A stretch of DNA of 64,000 nucleotides from Paracidovorax oryzae ATCC 19882 (GCF_000687165.1 NZ_JMKU01000023.1:1-64000); one strand, 5' to 3'. Positions 39,053-48,616 are shown, counted from the stretch's first letter. Made by a program: numbers and translations. Notes: generated by a model not told the origin, from the letters alone.

Positions 39053-40236
39053 GCCGCCTGCCGGGGCCGGTGCCGCAGCGCCAGCCATGCGAGCCCCGCG
39101 CCGGTGAGCCCGATGGGCAGCAGGGAGCCGTAGTTCAGCAGCGTCCAGCCCTGGGTGGTGACCAGCGCGCCGGACGCGAAGGATGTCAGCGCCATGGTGG
39201 CGAAGACCCCGAAATTGATGGCGGCCTGGGCCCGGTCCTTCTCTTCGGGCCGGTAGGCGCGCATCGCCAGCGCGGTGCTGCCCGTGAAGAGGAAGTTCCA
39301 GCCCACGCCCAGCAGGAAGAGCGCGGCCATGAAATGCGCGAGGTCCACGCCGGAGAGCGCGATGGCCACGCAGGCGGCGTTGAGCGCCACGCCGGCCGCC
39401 ATGACGCGCAGCACGCCGAAGCGCCGGATCAGGTGGCCCGTGAAGAAGCCCGGCGCGAACATGCCGATCACATGCCATTCGAGCACGAAGGCCGCGTCGC
39501 CGAAGGCGTGCCCGCACACCTGCATCGCCAGCGGCGTGGCTGCCATCAGCAGGTTCATCACCCCGTAGCCCAGCGCTGCCCCCAGCATCGCGACCGCGAA
39601 TACCGGATCGCGCAGCAGTTGCGCCACCGGGCGGCCCGTGGCGGCGCCGGCCGCCGGCGCCGGTGGAACGGCCGGAAAGCGGATGCCTGCCATGCAGGCC
39701 ATGGATACCAGGGCCACCACGAACAGTGCCAGGTAGGCCCCGGTGAAGGGAACGGAGACCAGGTCGCGCGTGTGGTTGGCCAGGTTGGGGCCGGCCACCG
39801 CGCCCAGCAGGCCGCCGGCCATCACCAGCGACATGGCCGTGTCCCGCTGCGGTGCGGGCGCGATCTCGGCCGCGGCGAAGCGGTAGAGCTGGCCGTTGGC
39901 ACTGTAGTAGCCCGCTGCCAGCGTGGCGGCGCACAGCAGCCAGAACGCGTGCATCCACACGGCCAGCGCGCAGAGCAAGGCCGCCGCCGCCGCCACCGCC
40001 AGCCCGATCTGGAAGGAGGCCTGCCGTCCCCAGCGCCTCTGGGCCCGGGCCACGGGACCCGTGGACAGCGCTCCGCCCACCACGTAGCCCATCACCGGCA
40101 GGGTGGCCATCCAGCCGCGCGGCGCCAGCTGCAGGCCCACCAGCCCGTTGATGGCGATGAAGACGACGTTGTTGGTGAGAAACAGCCCCTGGCAGAGGGC
40201 GAGCAGGCCCAGCGGGCGGCGGTGGGAGGAGGTCAT
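39049..40236 (-). CDS. MFS transporter
   Basis: A 395-residue major facilitator protein with about 12 hydrophobic segments. It has GPVARAQRRWGRQASF in the loop after helix 2, and a C-terminal half similar in arrangement. The substrate cannot be told. Start ATG 40236 overlaps the stop of the upstream GGDEF gene; ATG 40251 is an alternative. Confidence 0.85.
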   Translation of the reverse strand: MTSSHRRPLGLLALCQGLFLTNNVVFIAINGLVGLQLAPRGWMATLPVMGYVVGGALSTGPVARAQRRWGRQASFQIGLAVAAAAALLCALAVWMHAFWLLCAATLAAGYYSANGQLYRFAAAEIAPAPQRDTAMSLVMAGGLLGAVAGPNLANHTRDLVSVPFTGAYLALFVVALVSMACMAGIRFPAVPPAPAAGAATGRPVAQLLRDPVFAVAMLGAALGYGVMNLLMAATPLAMQVCGHAFGDAAFVLEWHVIGMFAPGFFTGHLIRRFGVLRVMAAGVALNAACVAIALSGVDLAHFMAALFLLGVGWNFLFTGSTALAMRAYRPEEKDRAQAAINFGVFATMALTSFASGALVTTQGWTLLNYGSLLPIGLTGAGLAWLALRHRPRQAA

Positions 40237-41456
40237 GGCCGGATCTTGCATGCTTCCACGGTGTCAGGGTCAAGCGCTTCCTCGGCGGTCCGGTTGCGGC
40301 CCTCCTGCTTGGCCGTGTAGAGCGCCCGGTCGGCGCGTTCCAGCGTTTCCTCGATGGGGTGCCGGGGGCGGTGCAGCGCGAATCCGATGGACACGGTGAT
40401 GCGCAGATGTGCGGCGCTGGCTTCGGCTCCGTCGCCGCGGTCCGCCGGCACCGCGAGTGCCGCCACGGCCTCCCGCACCCGCTCCAGCAGCGCGCGGGCG
40501 GCCTCGGGCGGTGTATTGCAGAGCATGAGCACGAATTCCTCGCCGCCCCACCGGGAGATCACGTCCCCGTCGCGCACGCAGCGGCGGACCGCCTGGGCGA
40601 ATGCCTGCAGCACGCGGTCGCCCGCGGCGTGGCCGTGGGTATCGTTGACCGCCTTGAAATGGTCCACGTCCAGCAGCGCGATCACGAGCGGAAACCCCGA
40701 CCGGGACACGCGCCGCTGCTCCAGCCGCATCAGCTCCAGCATGTGGCGGCGGTTGAGCAGCCCGGTGAGTTCGTCGTGCGTGGCCAGTTCACGGATGTGC
40801 TCCAGCGCGCGTGCCAGGTCGTGCTTCTGGCGGCGCAGGTCCTCGCGCGTGGCCTGCAGGCGCGTGGTGAGGAAGGTGCTGCCCAGCAGCACCACGGCCG
40901 TCATGATGCCGTAGGCCATCGACAGGCCGGAGGAGTGCCCCGGTTCGTCGCGCAGCTCCACCGACACCGTGGCCAGGCCGAACGCGGCCATGGCGTAGAG
41001 CATCACGCCGAACATCTGGCGCGTGGACAGCCCGAACATGCCGAACATCAGGATCACCGCCAGGATCGGCAGGGCGATGCCGCGGGCCTGGCCGCCGATG
41101 GCGTAGGCCGCGGCATTGCAGGCGATGGCATAGACGATCTGCGGCAGCGTCAGGGACGGGTCCGACCAGCGCTGCGAGATGCCGCTGCGGATGAGGGCAT
41201 ACACCACCAGCAGGCCGCCGGCCGACAGGGCCGTCCAGATCCGGACCGGCCCCGGCTGCGCCAGCCCCGCGCCCACCGCGATATGCATCGCCGTGATGCA
41301 GCAGGCCATCAGCAGCGCGGCCAGCCCGGCCATGGCCAGCCGGATGCGCTGGCGGGGCTCGGTGGTGAGCAGGGCGTCCAGCAGGCGCGAGACCAGGGAG
41401 GCACTGCCGGGGTACGGGGGCCTGGCTGGCGCCTGGGACGGGGGCGGCTCTGACAC
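40233..41456 (-). CDS. Membrane-bound diguanylate cyclase (GGDEF)
   Basis: A 407-residue protein with about six hydrophobic helices (residues 35-205), a short coiled linker and a GGDEF domain (DELTGLLNRRHMLELM; DVDHFKAVNDTHGHAAGD; RWGGEEF). The I-site RDGD lies five residues before GGEEF. The start is GTG 41456 with AAGGAG 7 bp upstream; the longer frame to a TTG at 41492 lacks a ribosome binding site. Stop/start overlaps join it to the MFS and secreted-protein genes, an unusual operon for a cyclase. Confidence 0.88.
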   Translation of the reverse strand: MSEPPPSQAPARPPYPGSASLVSRLLDALLTTEPRQRIRLAMAGLAALLMACCITAMHIAVGAGLAQPGPVRIWTALSAGGLLVVYALIRSGISQRWSDPSLTLPQIVYAIACNAAAYAIGGQARGIALPILAVILMFGMFGLSTRQMFGVMLYAMAAFGLATVSVELRDEPGHSSGLSMAYGIMTAVVLLGSTFLTTRLQATREDLRRQKHDLARALEHIRELATHDELTGLLNRRHMLELMRLEQRRVSRSGFPLVIALLDVDHFKAVNDTHGHAAGDRVLQAFAQAVRRCVRDGDVISRWGGEEFVLMLCNTPPEAARALLERVREAVAALAVPADRGDGAEASAAHLRITVSIGFALHRPRHPIEETLERADRALYTAKQEGRNRTAEEALDPDTVEACKIRP

Positions 41457-41579
41457 CGGGTTTCTCCTTGAGGGCGTGAACGACGCCGCCAAAGGTTTTT
41501 ACCCCAGCCACCCCCGTGGGGACAACGCCTGGACTGCCGGTCGAGGGGAAACCCTAGAGCGGGGCGCGGCAGCCACTTT

Positions 41580-42749
41580 TCACAGCCAGGCCTCCTGCTC
41601 GGCCTTGCGGCCCAACTGCTCCAGCACGTCGCGCAGCCCGGCCACTGGCGCGGGCAGATCACTCCGCGTGGCCAGGCGTGCCAGCAAGGCGCGGTCGAAA
41701 TCGTTCAGCGGCAGGGTGGGGCCGTCCTGCCACAGCGCAGGCTCCATCCGGTACGGTGCCCATTCCAGCCCGCGTGCCGTCCACACGGCACCTGCGGTCA
41801 GCGCGATATCGAGACCGGCCGGGTCCGGATCGCAGCTGATGCACGCGGGCGCGGGGGCCCTGTCCAGCAGCCAGCCCAGCGCGCCGAGCCAGTCATCCGG
41901 TGGCCTGCCCGGAAGCCAGACCACGCAGGTTCCCGGCTCCGCCCGGATCACCTGCCGCTCGAAACTCGTGCGGTTCTCGATAAGCCAGTAGCGATCGGGA
42001 GCGCCCGCAATGCGCGTATCTCCCGCCAGCGTGCTCATGGGGAGGCCGCAGAAGCCCGCGGCGCCGACATCGATGTGTCCCTTCCCGGTGGCCAGCGCGA
42101 GGCTGCCGCCCAGCCAGAGAATGAACGCGAGCTTCTCGATGCCGAGGGATTCGAGCGCGAAATGCGCTTCCAGCCATTTCCACTCGGACGGGGTGATGTC
42201 CTTGGTGCCCTGCCGTGCGTGCAGGGCGAAGTCCCGGCGCTTGCCGAAGCGCTGTTCGGCATGCCATGACGCGAGTGCGTGCAGCAGTTCGGCACGGGCC
42301 TTCAGCAGATCGGCGCTTTTCGTGGTGTCCAGGCAGCTGTCGATGGCGGGCTGAAGCCATGGCAGGACGTCCGCCAGGGCTGCCAGCTGCTGCCGGGTGT
42401 CGTCCCGCAGTGCCCGGCGTTCGTCCGATGTCCGGATGCCGCGGCTGGCCTGGAGCGCCGGAAGATCGCGCCATTCCATCCGCTCGATCTGCCACGTGCC
42501 TCGCACGAGGCGTTCGCGGGCCACCGCCGCGCCGGCTTCCACGAGGCACTCCAGCAGCGCCTCCGTGGAGTCCAGCAGATCCTGCCCCGCCGCATCAAGC
42601 AGCGTCTGCCAGCGCCGCTCTGCGGCATGGGAGGCAAGCCAGCGGCGCAGCAGCGCCTCCTGGCGGGGCGACAGCGGAGGGAGCCCGGCAAATGGGGCAT
42701 CGCTCTCCCGCGTGCGGCTGCGGCCCCTGGCGGTGGTGACGATGGCCAT
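41580..42749 (-). CDS. jetD: Wadjet protein JetD (MksG-like, Toprim nuclease subunit)
   Basis: A 389-residue protein, last gene of the jetABCD operon. The C-terminal part resembles a DUF2220-type Toprim domain: the acidic residue in RYWLIENRTSFERQ (about residue 250) and the DxD motif CISCDPDPAGLDIA (about 305). In Wadjet systems JetD cuts DNA that the SMC complex has reeled in, which eliminates plasmids. The N-terminal half is helical. ATG 42749 is preferred to TTG 42755 and has GGGAA upstream. It begins 31 bp after jetC. Confidence 0.8.
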   Translation of the reverse strand: MAIVTTARGRSRTRESDAPFAGLPPLSPRQEALLRRWLASHAAERRWQTLLDAAGQDLLDSTEALLECLVEAGAAVARERLVRGTWQIERMEWRDLPALQASRGIRTSDERRALRDDTRQQLAALADVLPWLQPAIDSCLDTTKSADLLKARAELLHALASWHAEQRFGKRRDFALHARQGTKDITPSEWKWLEAHFALESLGIEKLAFILWLGGSLALATGKGHIDVGAAGFCGLPMSTLAGDTRIAGAPDRYWLIENRTSFERQVIRAEPGTCVVWLPGRPPDDWLGALGWLLDRAPAPACISCDPDPAGLDIALTAGAVWTARGLEWAPYRMEPALWQDGPTLPLNDFDRALLARLATRSDLPAPVAGLRDVLEQLGRKAEQEAWL

Positions 42750-42780
42750 GCGCAATTCCCGTGCAACGACCGCCCGGCGG

Positions 42781-45615
42781 TTATCCCGCCATCGGCTCCA
42801 GCTGCGGCACGCCGCGCCGCTTGGCCACGGCGATGGGCGGGGCCCAGCGCGAGCCCTGGGGCTTCTTGCTGGTCACGAGCGTGATCTCCGCGGGCTCGAA
42901 GACCTCGAGGTTGTGGGTGATGGGCGTGGTCAGCACGTACTGCGCCTGGGTGGAACGCAGGAAGTGGCCCACCAGCTGGATGTTGCGCACGTCCAGGTGA
43001 GCGAAGGGCTCGTCGATGAAGACGAAGCCGCCCGAGCCGCTTTCCTCGTCCTTGAGCAGGCCCACCAGCAGGATCAGTGACTTGATGACCTGCTGCCCGC
43101 CCGACGCCTCGCCGTCGTTCATGCCGATGCTGCCCTTGCCGTCGAACGCGAAATGCACCTTGAGCCCGGCCTGGGCGAGCACGGTGTCGTCGTTTTCCAG
43201 CAGCGGCAGGTCGGCCGCCACCTCCACGCCCGCCAGGGCGCCGAGTTCCTGGATGTTCTTGCGGTAGCGCCGCACGGTGCTGCGCAGCACCTCGATATAG
43301 CTTTCGCGCGCATTCATCACGGCCGTGCCGGCCTGGGCGTTCTTGACCTGGTGGTCCGACAGGCTTGAGGCCTGCTCGCGCACGGTGGCTTCCATCCGGC
43401 GGTAGCGCTCCTCCACGGTGGCGTCCTGTTCCCAAGTGCCCTGTTCCAGTTCCTGCTCGACGGCGGAGAGGCGCAGCTTCGCCTGGGTGTCGTTCACGTA
43501 TTCGTCCACCAGTGCGCCCAGTGTCTCCGCGGCCGTCCAGCGGGCGGGGAACTGGCGCCGCTGCACCTGGCTGCGCGCCGCGGCCTCCACGTGCCCGCGG
43601 CGGCGCGCGGTCCATTCCTGCGCGGCGCGTTCGGTATCGCTGCGCGAGCGCCGCAACTGCTGCTCCAGCCGCTGGTGCTCCTCCGTGAAGGCGCGGTGGC
43701 GGTCGTGCTCGCGGGCAGCCTCGGTGTCCAGGCGCTGCCAGCGCTGGGCCGCGGCGATGCGCGCCTGCCGGGCCGCCGGCAGTTCCTCGCGTGCCTGGGC
43801 GAACTCCTCGCTGCGGCGCGCCAGTTCTTCCGCAGCACTGTGGCCCTCGAGCGCGCGGCGGGTGTCGGTGATCTGCCGCTTCAGGGCCATGAGCCGGTCG
43901 AGCACGGGCGCGAGCTGGCCGTCGATCTGCGCGAGGTCGCGCTCGGCGGCGGCGCGGCGCGCCTGCACGGCGGCGGCGCCGAACTGGTGGTCGCGCGGCT
44001 CCACCCACATGGAGCGTGCCCCGCGGCCGTCGTGCATGTAGGCCTGCGGCGTGATCCAGGTGCCGCCCAGGCGCTTGCCTTCGCGCGGGTCGGCCACGCA
44101 GCGCAACTGCTGCAGCTGCTGCACCAGCCAGCGCGGCACGGGCGCGGTGAAGCGCACGTGCGCGAGCAGGGTGCCAGGCTCGCCACGCAGCGGCTTCTCG
44201 CCGGGGCCGACCAGGTAATGGCGGTAGCGCTCGCGTTCGCCGATGTCGTAGGCCTCGGCCAGGTCGCTTTCCTTGTCGAGCAGCACCACCCAGCGGTGGC
44301 CGCGCAGCACGCCTTCGATGGCGGCGCGCCAGGCCTCGTCCGCCACCTCGATCACTTCGGCCACGAACTGGTGGCCGATGCCCTGGGCCGTGAGGCGCCT
44401 GCGGAACTGCTGCACCTCGGGTGGCAGGGGCGGCAGCGACTGGCCTTCGAGCGCCTTGAGGGCGTCCTGCGCGATCCGGCGGCGCTGTTGCAGGGCGGAG
44501 CGCTCGTCCTGCGCGCCGGACTCCTGCTCCTGCAGCTGGCGCAGGTGGGCCTGCAGCTCGTCGGCGTTGCTGCCCTTGTCCACGAGCGCGAGCAGCTCGG
44601 CCTCGCGCTTGGCCACTTGCTCGAGCGGAGCCTCGTGGCGCGTGGCGTCGTCCAGCGCCGAGCGCGCCTCGTCGCGTTCGGCGCGCAGGCGCTCGGCATC
44701 GGCCTGGGCGCGGGTGCTTTCGTCCAGCAGCGTGAGCAGGCGCTTGTTCTGCACGGCCTGCTCGGCCAGCGCGGTGCGATGCTGCGTCTTCTGGCGGCGC
44801 AGTTCGCGCGCCTGCTTTGCCAGGCCTTCACGCTCGCCATGCCAGCCGAGCACGGGCAGGACCTCGGTGGCGAGCCGCTCGCGCTCGGCCAGCTTGAGCT
44901 GCCAGGTCTTGTAGCTGGTCACGCGGTTGCTCAGTTCGGTGAGCTGGGCGCGGCTGTGGTCGAGCTCGCGCTCGGCCTGCGCCATTTCGCGCGAGAGCTG
45001 CTGCTGGTGCTCGCGCGCCTGGTCGTAGGCATCCAGCACCTGCTGGTCGCCGAACACGTCGAACACGAGCCGCAGCAGTTCGCGCGGGCTGAATTCGCAC
45101 AGCCGGTCGGTCTGCCCCTGTTCGAGCGACAGCACGCGCGCGATGGCGGGAGACAGGCCGGCCGCGCCGAGCACGCGGCCCCAGGCCTCCACGCCCATGA
45201 AGCCGAGATCCTTCTCGGGCGTGTCGCGCAGCTGCTCGATGGAGACATCGCCATCGAGCAGGCAGTAGCGCCGCTGCCAGTCGCCGCCATTCTTGTCGAT
45301 GCGGCAGGCGAGCGTGACCTGGTCGGCGTACAGCAGCCGGCGCGCGAAGGGCCGGCTGGAGGTCTGGCGGCCCTGCGGGCGGTTGTCCACCACCGCACGC
45401 AGCCACGCGGTCTGCGCGCCGGCATGGCGGGCATAGGTGCGGTAGTCGCGCGGGGCCGAGCAGCGCAGGCCCAGCAGCGTGCGCATGGCGTCCAGCAGCG
45501 TGGTCTTGCCCGAGCCGTTGGGGCCGGCGATGGTGATGATGGAGGCGTCCAGCGGCAGCGCGACGCGCTGGCAGTAGTCCCAGTGGACGAGTTCGAGGGT
45601 TTGCAGGTGGAACAT
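42781..45615 (-). CDS. jetC: Wadjet protein JetC (MksB-like SMC ATPase)
   Basis: A 944-residue SMC-type ATPase. Walker A GPNGSGKTTLLDAM is at residues 31-44. Two long coiled-coil arms flank a central globular region of about residues 420-560. The signature ASGGQQVIKSL (about 838) and Walker B/D-loop FVFIDEPFAHLDVRN (about 865) lie at the end. It is short compared with MukB-class proteins, implying short arms. It extrudes DNA loops in the Wadjet complex and starts 20 bp after jetB. Confidence 0.88.
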   Translation of the reverse strand: MFHLQTLELVHWDYCQRVALPLDASIITIAGPNGSGKTTLLDAMRTLLGLRCSAPRDYRTYARHAGAQTAWLRAVVDNRPQGRQTSSRPFARRLLYADQVTLACRIDKNGGDWQRRYCLLDGDVSIEQLRDTPEKDLGFMGVEAWGRVLGAAGLSPAIARVLSLEQGQTDRLCEFSPRELLRLVFDVFGDQQVLDAYDQAREHQQQLSREMAQAERELDHSRAQLTELSNRVTSYKTWQLKLAERERLATEVLPVLGWHGEREGLAKQARELRRQKTQHRTALAEQAVQNKRLLTLLDESTRAQADAERLRAERDEARSALDDATRHEAPLEQVAKREAELLALVDKGSNADELQAHLRQLQEQESGAQDERSALQQRRRIAQDALKALEGQSLPPLPPEVQQFRRRLTAQGIGHQFVAEVIEVADEAWRAAIEGVLRGHRWVVLLDKESDLAEAYDIGERERYRHYLVGPGEKPLRGEPGTLLAHVRFTAPVPRWLVQQLQQLRCVADPREGKRLGGTWITPQAYMHDGRGARSMWVEPRDHQFGAAAVQARRAAAERDLAQIDGQLAPVLDRLMALKRQITDTRRALEGHSAAEELARRSEEFAQAREELPAARQARIAAAQRWQRLDTEAAREHDRHRAFTEEHQRLEQQLRRSRSDTERAAQEWTARRRGHVEAAARSQVQRRQFPARWTAAETLGALVDEYVNDTQAKLRLSAVEQELEQGTWEQDATVEERYRRMEATVREQASSLSDHQVKNAQAGTAVMNARESYIEVLRSTVRRYRKNIQELGALAGVEVAADLPLLENDDTVLAQAGLKVHFAFDGKGSIGMNDGEASGGQQVIKSLILLVGLLKDEESGSGGFVFIDEPFAHLDVRNIQLVGHFLRSTQAQYVLTTPITHNLEVFEPAEITLVTSKKPQGSRWAPPIAVAKRRGVPQLEPMAG

Positions 45616-45635
45616 GGGCGGGTGGAGAGGCCCGG

Positions 45636-46334
45636 TCAGGCCGTGGGGGTCTCGGACCCGGAAGAAGTGGGGGCGGCAACCGCCGCGTCCGTTGCCGGCG
45701 GCGCCGCGGCGCGCTCGCGCGCGAGCACGTCGGCCAGCGCGCCGTCGAGGATGCGCGGCGCGAGCACGTCGTAGTCGAGCAGCACGTCCAGCAGCGGGCC
45801 TTCGCCGATCTCGTCCTGGCGCCGCGTGATGAAGCCGTGGCGCTCCAGCAGCTTGAGGTTGGCATCCAGCCGCAGCTTCTTGCCGAGCTGGTTGCCGTAG
45901 TCCTCCAGCAGCGTCTTGTACGACAGCACGGGGCTCACGAGGCGCGCGGAGGGCAGGGGCTTGGCGCCGGGGAAGAAGTCGTTCTGGCCGTCGCCCTCGG
46001 CTTCGGTGCGGCTGGTCTGGCGCTCGCGCTTCGGTAAAACGATGAGGGCCCAGAGCACCACCAGCAGGGCCTGCGCGTCGCGCGGCAGGTCCAGGTTGTT
46101 GTTGGCGTTGAGCGCGCCTTCGCCCAGCACGGCATTCTGCGCGGGCTGCAGCAGGGCGAGGCTGACGTGGTCGGCGTAGATGCTGTCCACGAAGCGCAGC
46201 CCGGACTGTGCCAGGCGCTGCTCGATCAGCGCGAAGAGTTCGGCATCGACCAGCGCGCGCTTGACCCGCGGGTGGCTGCGCGGCAGCCAGCGGCGCGTGA
46301 GGAGTTCTGCGATCAGCAGGGCGGCGTCGTCCAT
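45636..46334 (-). CDS. jetB: Wadjet protein JetB (MksE-like, DUF4194 family)
   Basis: A 232-residue protein that matches the position and size of the KITE subunit JetB/MksE, with winged-helix-like segments (LLIAELLTRRWLPRSHPRV; LKLLERHGFITRRQDEIGEG). KITE proteins dimerise and bind the kleisin JetA. The assignment relies on size, order and these segments. The tail is Ala/Pro/Thr-rich. It starts 74 bp after jetA. Confidence 0.75.
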   Translation of the reverse strand: MDDAALLIAELLTRRWLPRSHPRVKRALVDAELFALIEQRLAQSGLRFVDSIYADHVSLALLQPAQNAVLGEGALNANNNLDLPRDAQALLVVLWALIVLPKRERQTSRTEAEGDGQNDFFPGAKPLPSARLVSPVLSYKTLLEDYGNQLGKKLRLDANLKLLERHGFITRRQDEIGEGPLLDVLLDYDVLAPRILDGALADVLARERAAAPPATDAAVAAPTSSGSETPTA

Positions 46335-46408
46335 GGGCAGCGGTCCATCCGAAAAAGGCAGTCAGGAAAAATCGAAACGAAAACGATGGCAGGCAACGGG
46401 ACGCGGAT

Positions 46409-47836
46409 TCAGCCCGCGGTATCCGGCGGAGTGTCCGCGGGCACCAGCCGGCCCCGGCTCACCAGTTCCAACTGCGGGTGGTCCAGGGCCTGGATGGCGG
46501 CCTCCCATTCCACGCGCCAGGGCTGGCGCGCGAGCGCGCCGGTGGCGCCGGGCAGCACGCCGGCCTGCGGATCGCCCAGCAGCGGCAGCAGCTGGGCCTT
46601 GTAGGCCACCTGGGCATAGCGGGCCGAGTCTGGCTCGGCGCCGAGCAATGCGGCGGCCACGTCGCGCGGCGCACCCGCCGCATCTCCGTCGGGCGCTTCC
46701 AGCGTCCAGGCGGCCAGCAGGTCGGACAGATCGCCCAGTTCGCGCGGCAGGGCAACGGCGGCCAGCGTTCCGGCCGGGGCTTCCTGGGCACCGGGCAGGT
46801 CTTCCGCGGGGCCCTGGGTGGGGCGGTCGCGCTCGAACTCGGCCTCGGTCACGTCCAGCAGTTCATGCGGGGCCAGGGCGCACAGACCTACCGGCATGGC
46901 CAGCGCGGTGTCGAGCAGTGCGGCGGGATGGCGCAGCGTCTGCAGCCAGCGCTTCACGTCGGTGCTGGTGATGCCGGTGGTGCCGAGCGTCACGCGCTGG
47001 CGGTCCACCTGCTGCAGCGCGCGGTTGAACTGGCTGGCCATCGCCAGCAGGCGCGATTGCGCCTGGCCCAGCGCGCGGGCCGCGCGTTCCATGGCGATGT
47101 GGCCGTGGGCATGGCCGATGATGGCGGTGATGGCGTCGGAGGCCCGGTCGATCAGCAGGGCCGCGCGGTCGTAGCGCTGGCGCGCCGCACGCAGCCGGAA
47201 TTCCGAACCGCTCGCGATCGCGTCGGCGAACTCGCCGTGCAGCCGGGTGAGCTGCGCCTGCAGCATCTGCAGCTGCCCGGCGTCGAGCGCCCCGAGCTGG
47301 TTCGCGCCCACCACCTGCCCGAGCAGCGCGGCCAGTTCGCCGCCCTCAGCGTCCTGCCCGGCCGCGTCGCCGCTGGCCAGTGGGGCCAGCAGGCCGGCCA
47401 CCCTCTGCGCGAGGGGGGGCAGCGCATAAGCACGCAGGCTGTCGTCCCATGCCAGCAGGCCCACGTCGCGGAAGCGCTTGAGCACGGTGTCCAGCGCCTC
47501 GGGCCGCAGCGCGTGGAAGAGTTCGTCGATGCGCTCGCGGGGCAGCTGTGACTCGCCCTGGCGGGCGAGCTGCAGGAACGCCCACAGGCGCAGCTGCACC
47601 AGCGCGGCGGGGCCGTGGAACAGCCCGCTGAGCGCCTGCGACAGCTCCTGCTCGCGCGCGATGCGCCAGAGCAGGGGATCGTCCGTGGCGGCGTCCGTGT
47701 CGCGGAAGAAGTCGAACAGGGCGCCCGATGCTTCGTCCGGCCCGCCGGGCAGCAGGGCATCGGCGTCCGCCAGGTCCGCCCAGGGGGCGTCGGCACCGGC
47801 CGCCGGGGTGGAGGATTCCATGCGCGCCGCCATCAT
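46409..47836 (-). CDS. jetA: Wadjet protein JetA (MksF-like kleisin)
   Basis: A 475-residue, largely helical protein in the kleisin position of the operon. An N-terminal winged-helix-like region (ERIDELFHALRPEALDTVLKRFRDVGLL) and central helices (FNRALQQVDRQRVTLGTTGI) resemble MksF/MukF-type organisation. The ATG at 47836 overlaps the rsmE stop (ATGA), so jetA translation is coupled to the rRNA methyltransferase gene. The assignment depends strongly on the unmistakable SMC and Toprim neighbours. Confidence 0.75.
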   Translation of the reverse strand: MMAARMESSTPAAGADAPWADLADADALLPGGPDEASGALFDFFRDTDAATDDPLLWRIAREQELSQALSGLFHGPAALVQLRLWAFLQLARQGESQLPRERIDELFHALRPEALDTVLKRFRDVGLLAWDDSLRAYALPPLAQRVAGLLAPLASGDAAGQDAEGGELAALLGQVVGANQLGALDAGQLQMLQAQLTRLHGEFADAIASGSEFRLRAARQRYDRAALLIDRASDAITAIIGHAHGHIAMERAARALGQAQSRLLAMASQFNRALQQVDRQRVTLGTTGITSTDVKRWLQTLRHPAALLDTALAMPVGLCALAPHELLDVTEAEFERDRPTQGPAEDLPGAQEAPAGTLAAVALPRELGDLSDLLAAWTLEAPDGDAAGAPRDVAAALLGAEPDSARYAQVAYKAQLLPLLGDPQAGVLPGATGALARQPWRVEWEAAIQALDHPQLELVSRGRLVPADTPPDTAG

Positions 47837-48555
47837 GCGCACGCCAGCAGCGAAAGCGCCGCCACCGAGGCCGTTTCAGCGCGCAGCACGCGGGGCCCGA
47901 GGCTGGCGGGCAGGAACCCGCGCTCCAGGGCGAGGTCTTCCTCGTGCGGGGCGAGGCCGCCCTCGGGGCCGTGCAGCACCTGCACGCAGGCGGCACTCGC
48001 CGCAGCGTCGTGCAGCGGCCGGCTGCCTTCGCGCAGCGACAGCACCAGCCGTGCGGCATCGGGCGCGGGAGGCAGCCGCAGCCAGTCCGCCAGCGCAACG
48101 GGGGCTTCCACCGGGGGCACCCGGTTGCGCCCGCACTGTTCACAGGCCGCCGCGGCGATCGCCTGCCAATGCGCCTGCCGCTTGAGTGCCCGCTCCCCGG
48201 AGAGCTTGAGCACGCTGCGGGCCGCCGCCACGGGCTGGATGCGCGCCACGCCCAGCTCGGTGGCCTTCTCCACGAGCCAGTCCATGCGCTCGTTGGCCGG
48301 CATGCCCACGATGAGGTGGACGCTGCGGCCGGCCTCGCGCTCCACCGGGTCGTGCGCGCCCACCAGGACTTCGACATCCGACCGGCCCATGCGCGCCACC
48401 GTGGCCGCGTACTCGCCGCCCCGTCCGTCGAACAGCGTGATCGCGTCGCCGGGCTGCAGGCGCAGGACCTGCACGTGGCGCGCGGCAGCGGGGGGCAGGG
48501 GCCGCGCGGCTCCGCTGGACAGCGGCTCGGGGCAATGGAAGCGGGGAATATTCAC
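47833..48555 (-). CDS. rsmE: 16S rRNA m3U1498 methyltransferase
   Basis: A 240-residue SPOUT methyltransferase. It has the PUA-like N terminus (RHVQVLRLQPGDAITLFDGRGGEY), MDWLVEKATELGVARIQPV, ACEQCGRNRVP and the SAM-binding knot VLHGPEGGLAPHEEDLA. The start is GTG 48555 (reads IPRFHCPEPL downstream), which fits the family length; an ATG at 48699 would add 48 non-homologous residues across the amgK-like gene end. It is the first gene coupled to jetABCD. Confidence 0.92.
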   Translation of the reverse strand: MNIPRFHCPEPLSSGAARPLPPAAARHVQVLRLQPGDAITLFDGRGGEYAATVARMGRSDVEVLVGAHDPVEREAGRSVHLIVGMPANERMDWLVEKATELGVARIQPVAAARSVLKLSGERALKRQAHWQAIAAAACEQCGRNRVPPVEAPVALADWLRLPPAPDAARLVLSLREGSRPLHDAAASAACVQVLHGPEGGLAPHEEDLALERGFLPASLGPRVLRAETASVAALSLLACA

Positions 48556-48616
48556 GCTGGGGTCGTCGGTGGTTGCTGCTGGTGGAGTGGGGAATGCAGT
48601 GGGGACGGCCGTCCCC

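Noticed and set aside
38477-40273. 598-codon frame spanning the secreted protein and the MFS gene
   Set aside because: Only the last 191 codons (from ATG 39052) look like a real protein; the rest is out of frame with the MFS gene.
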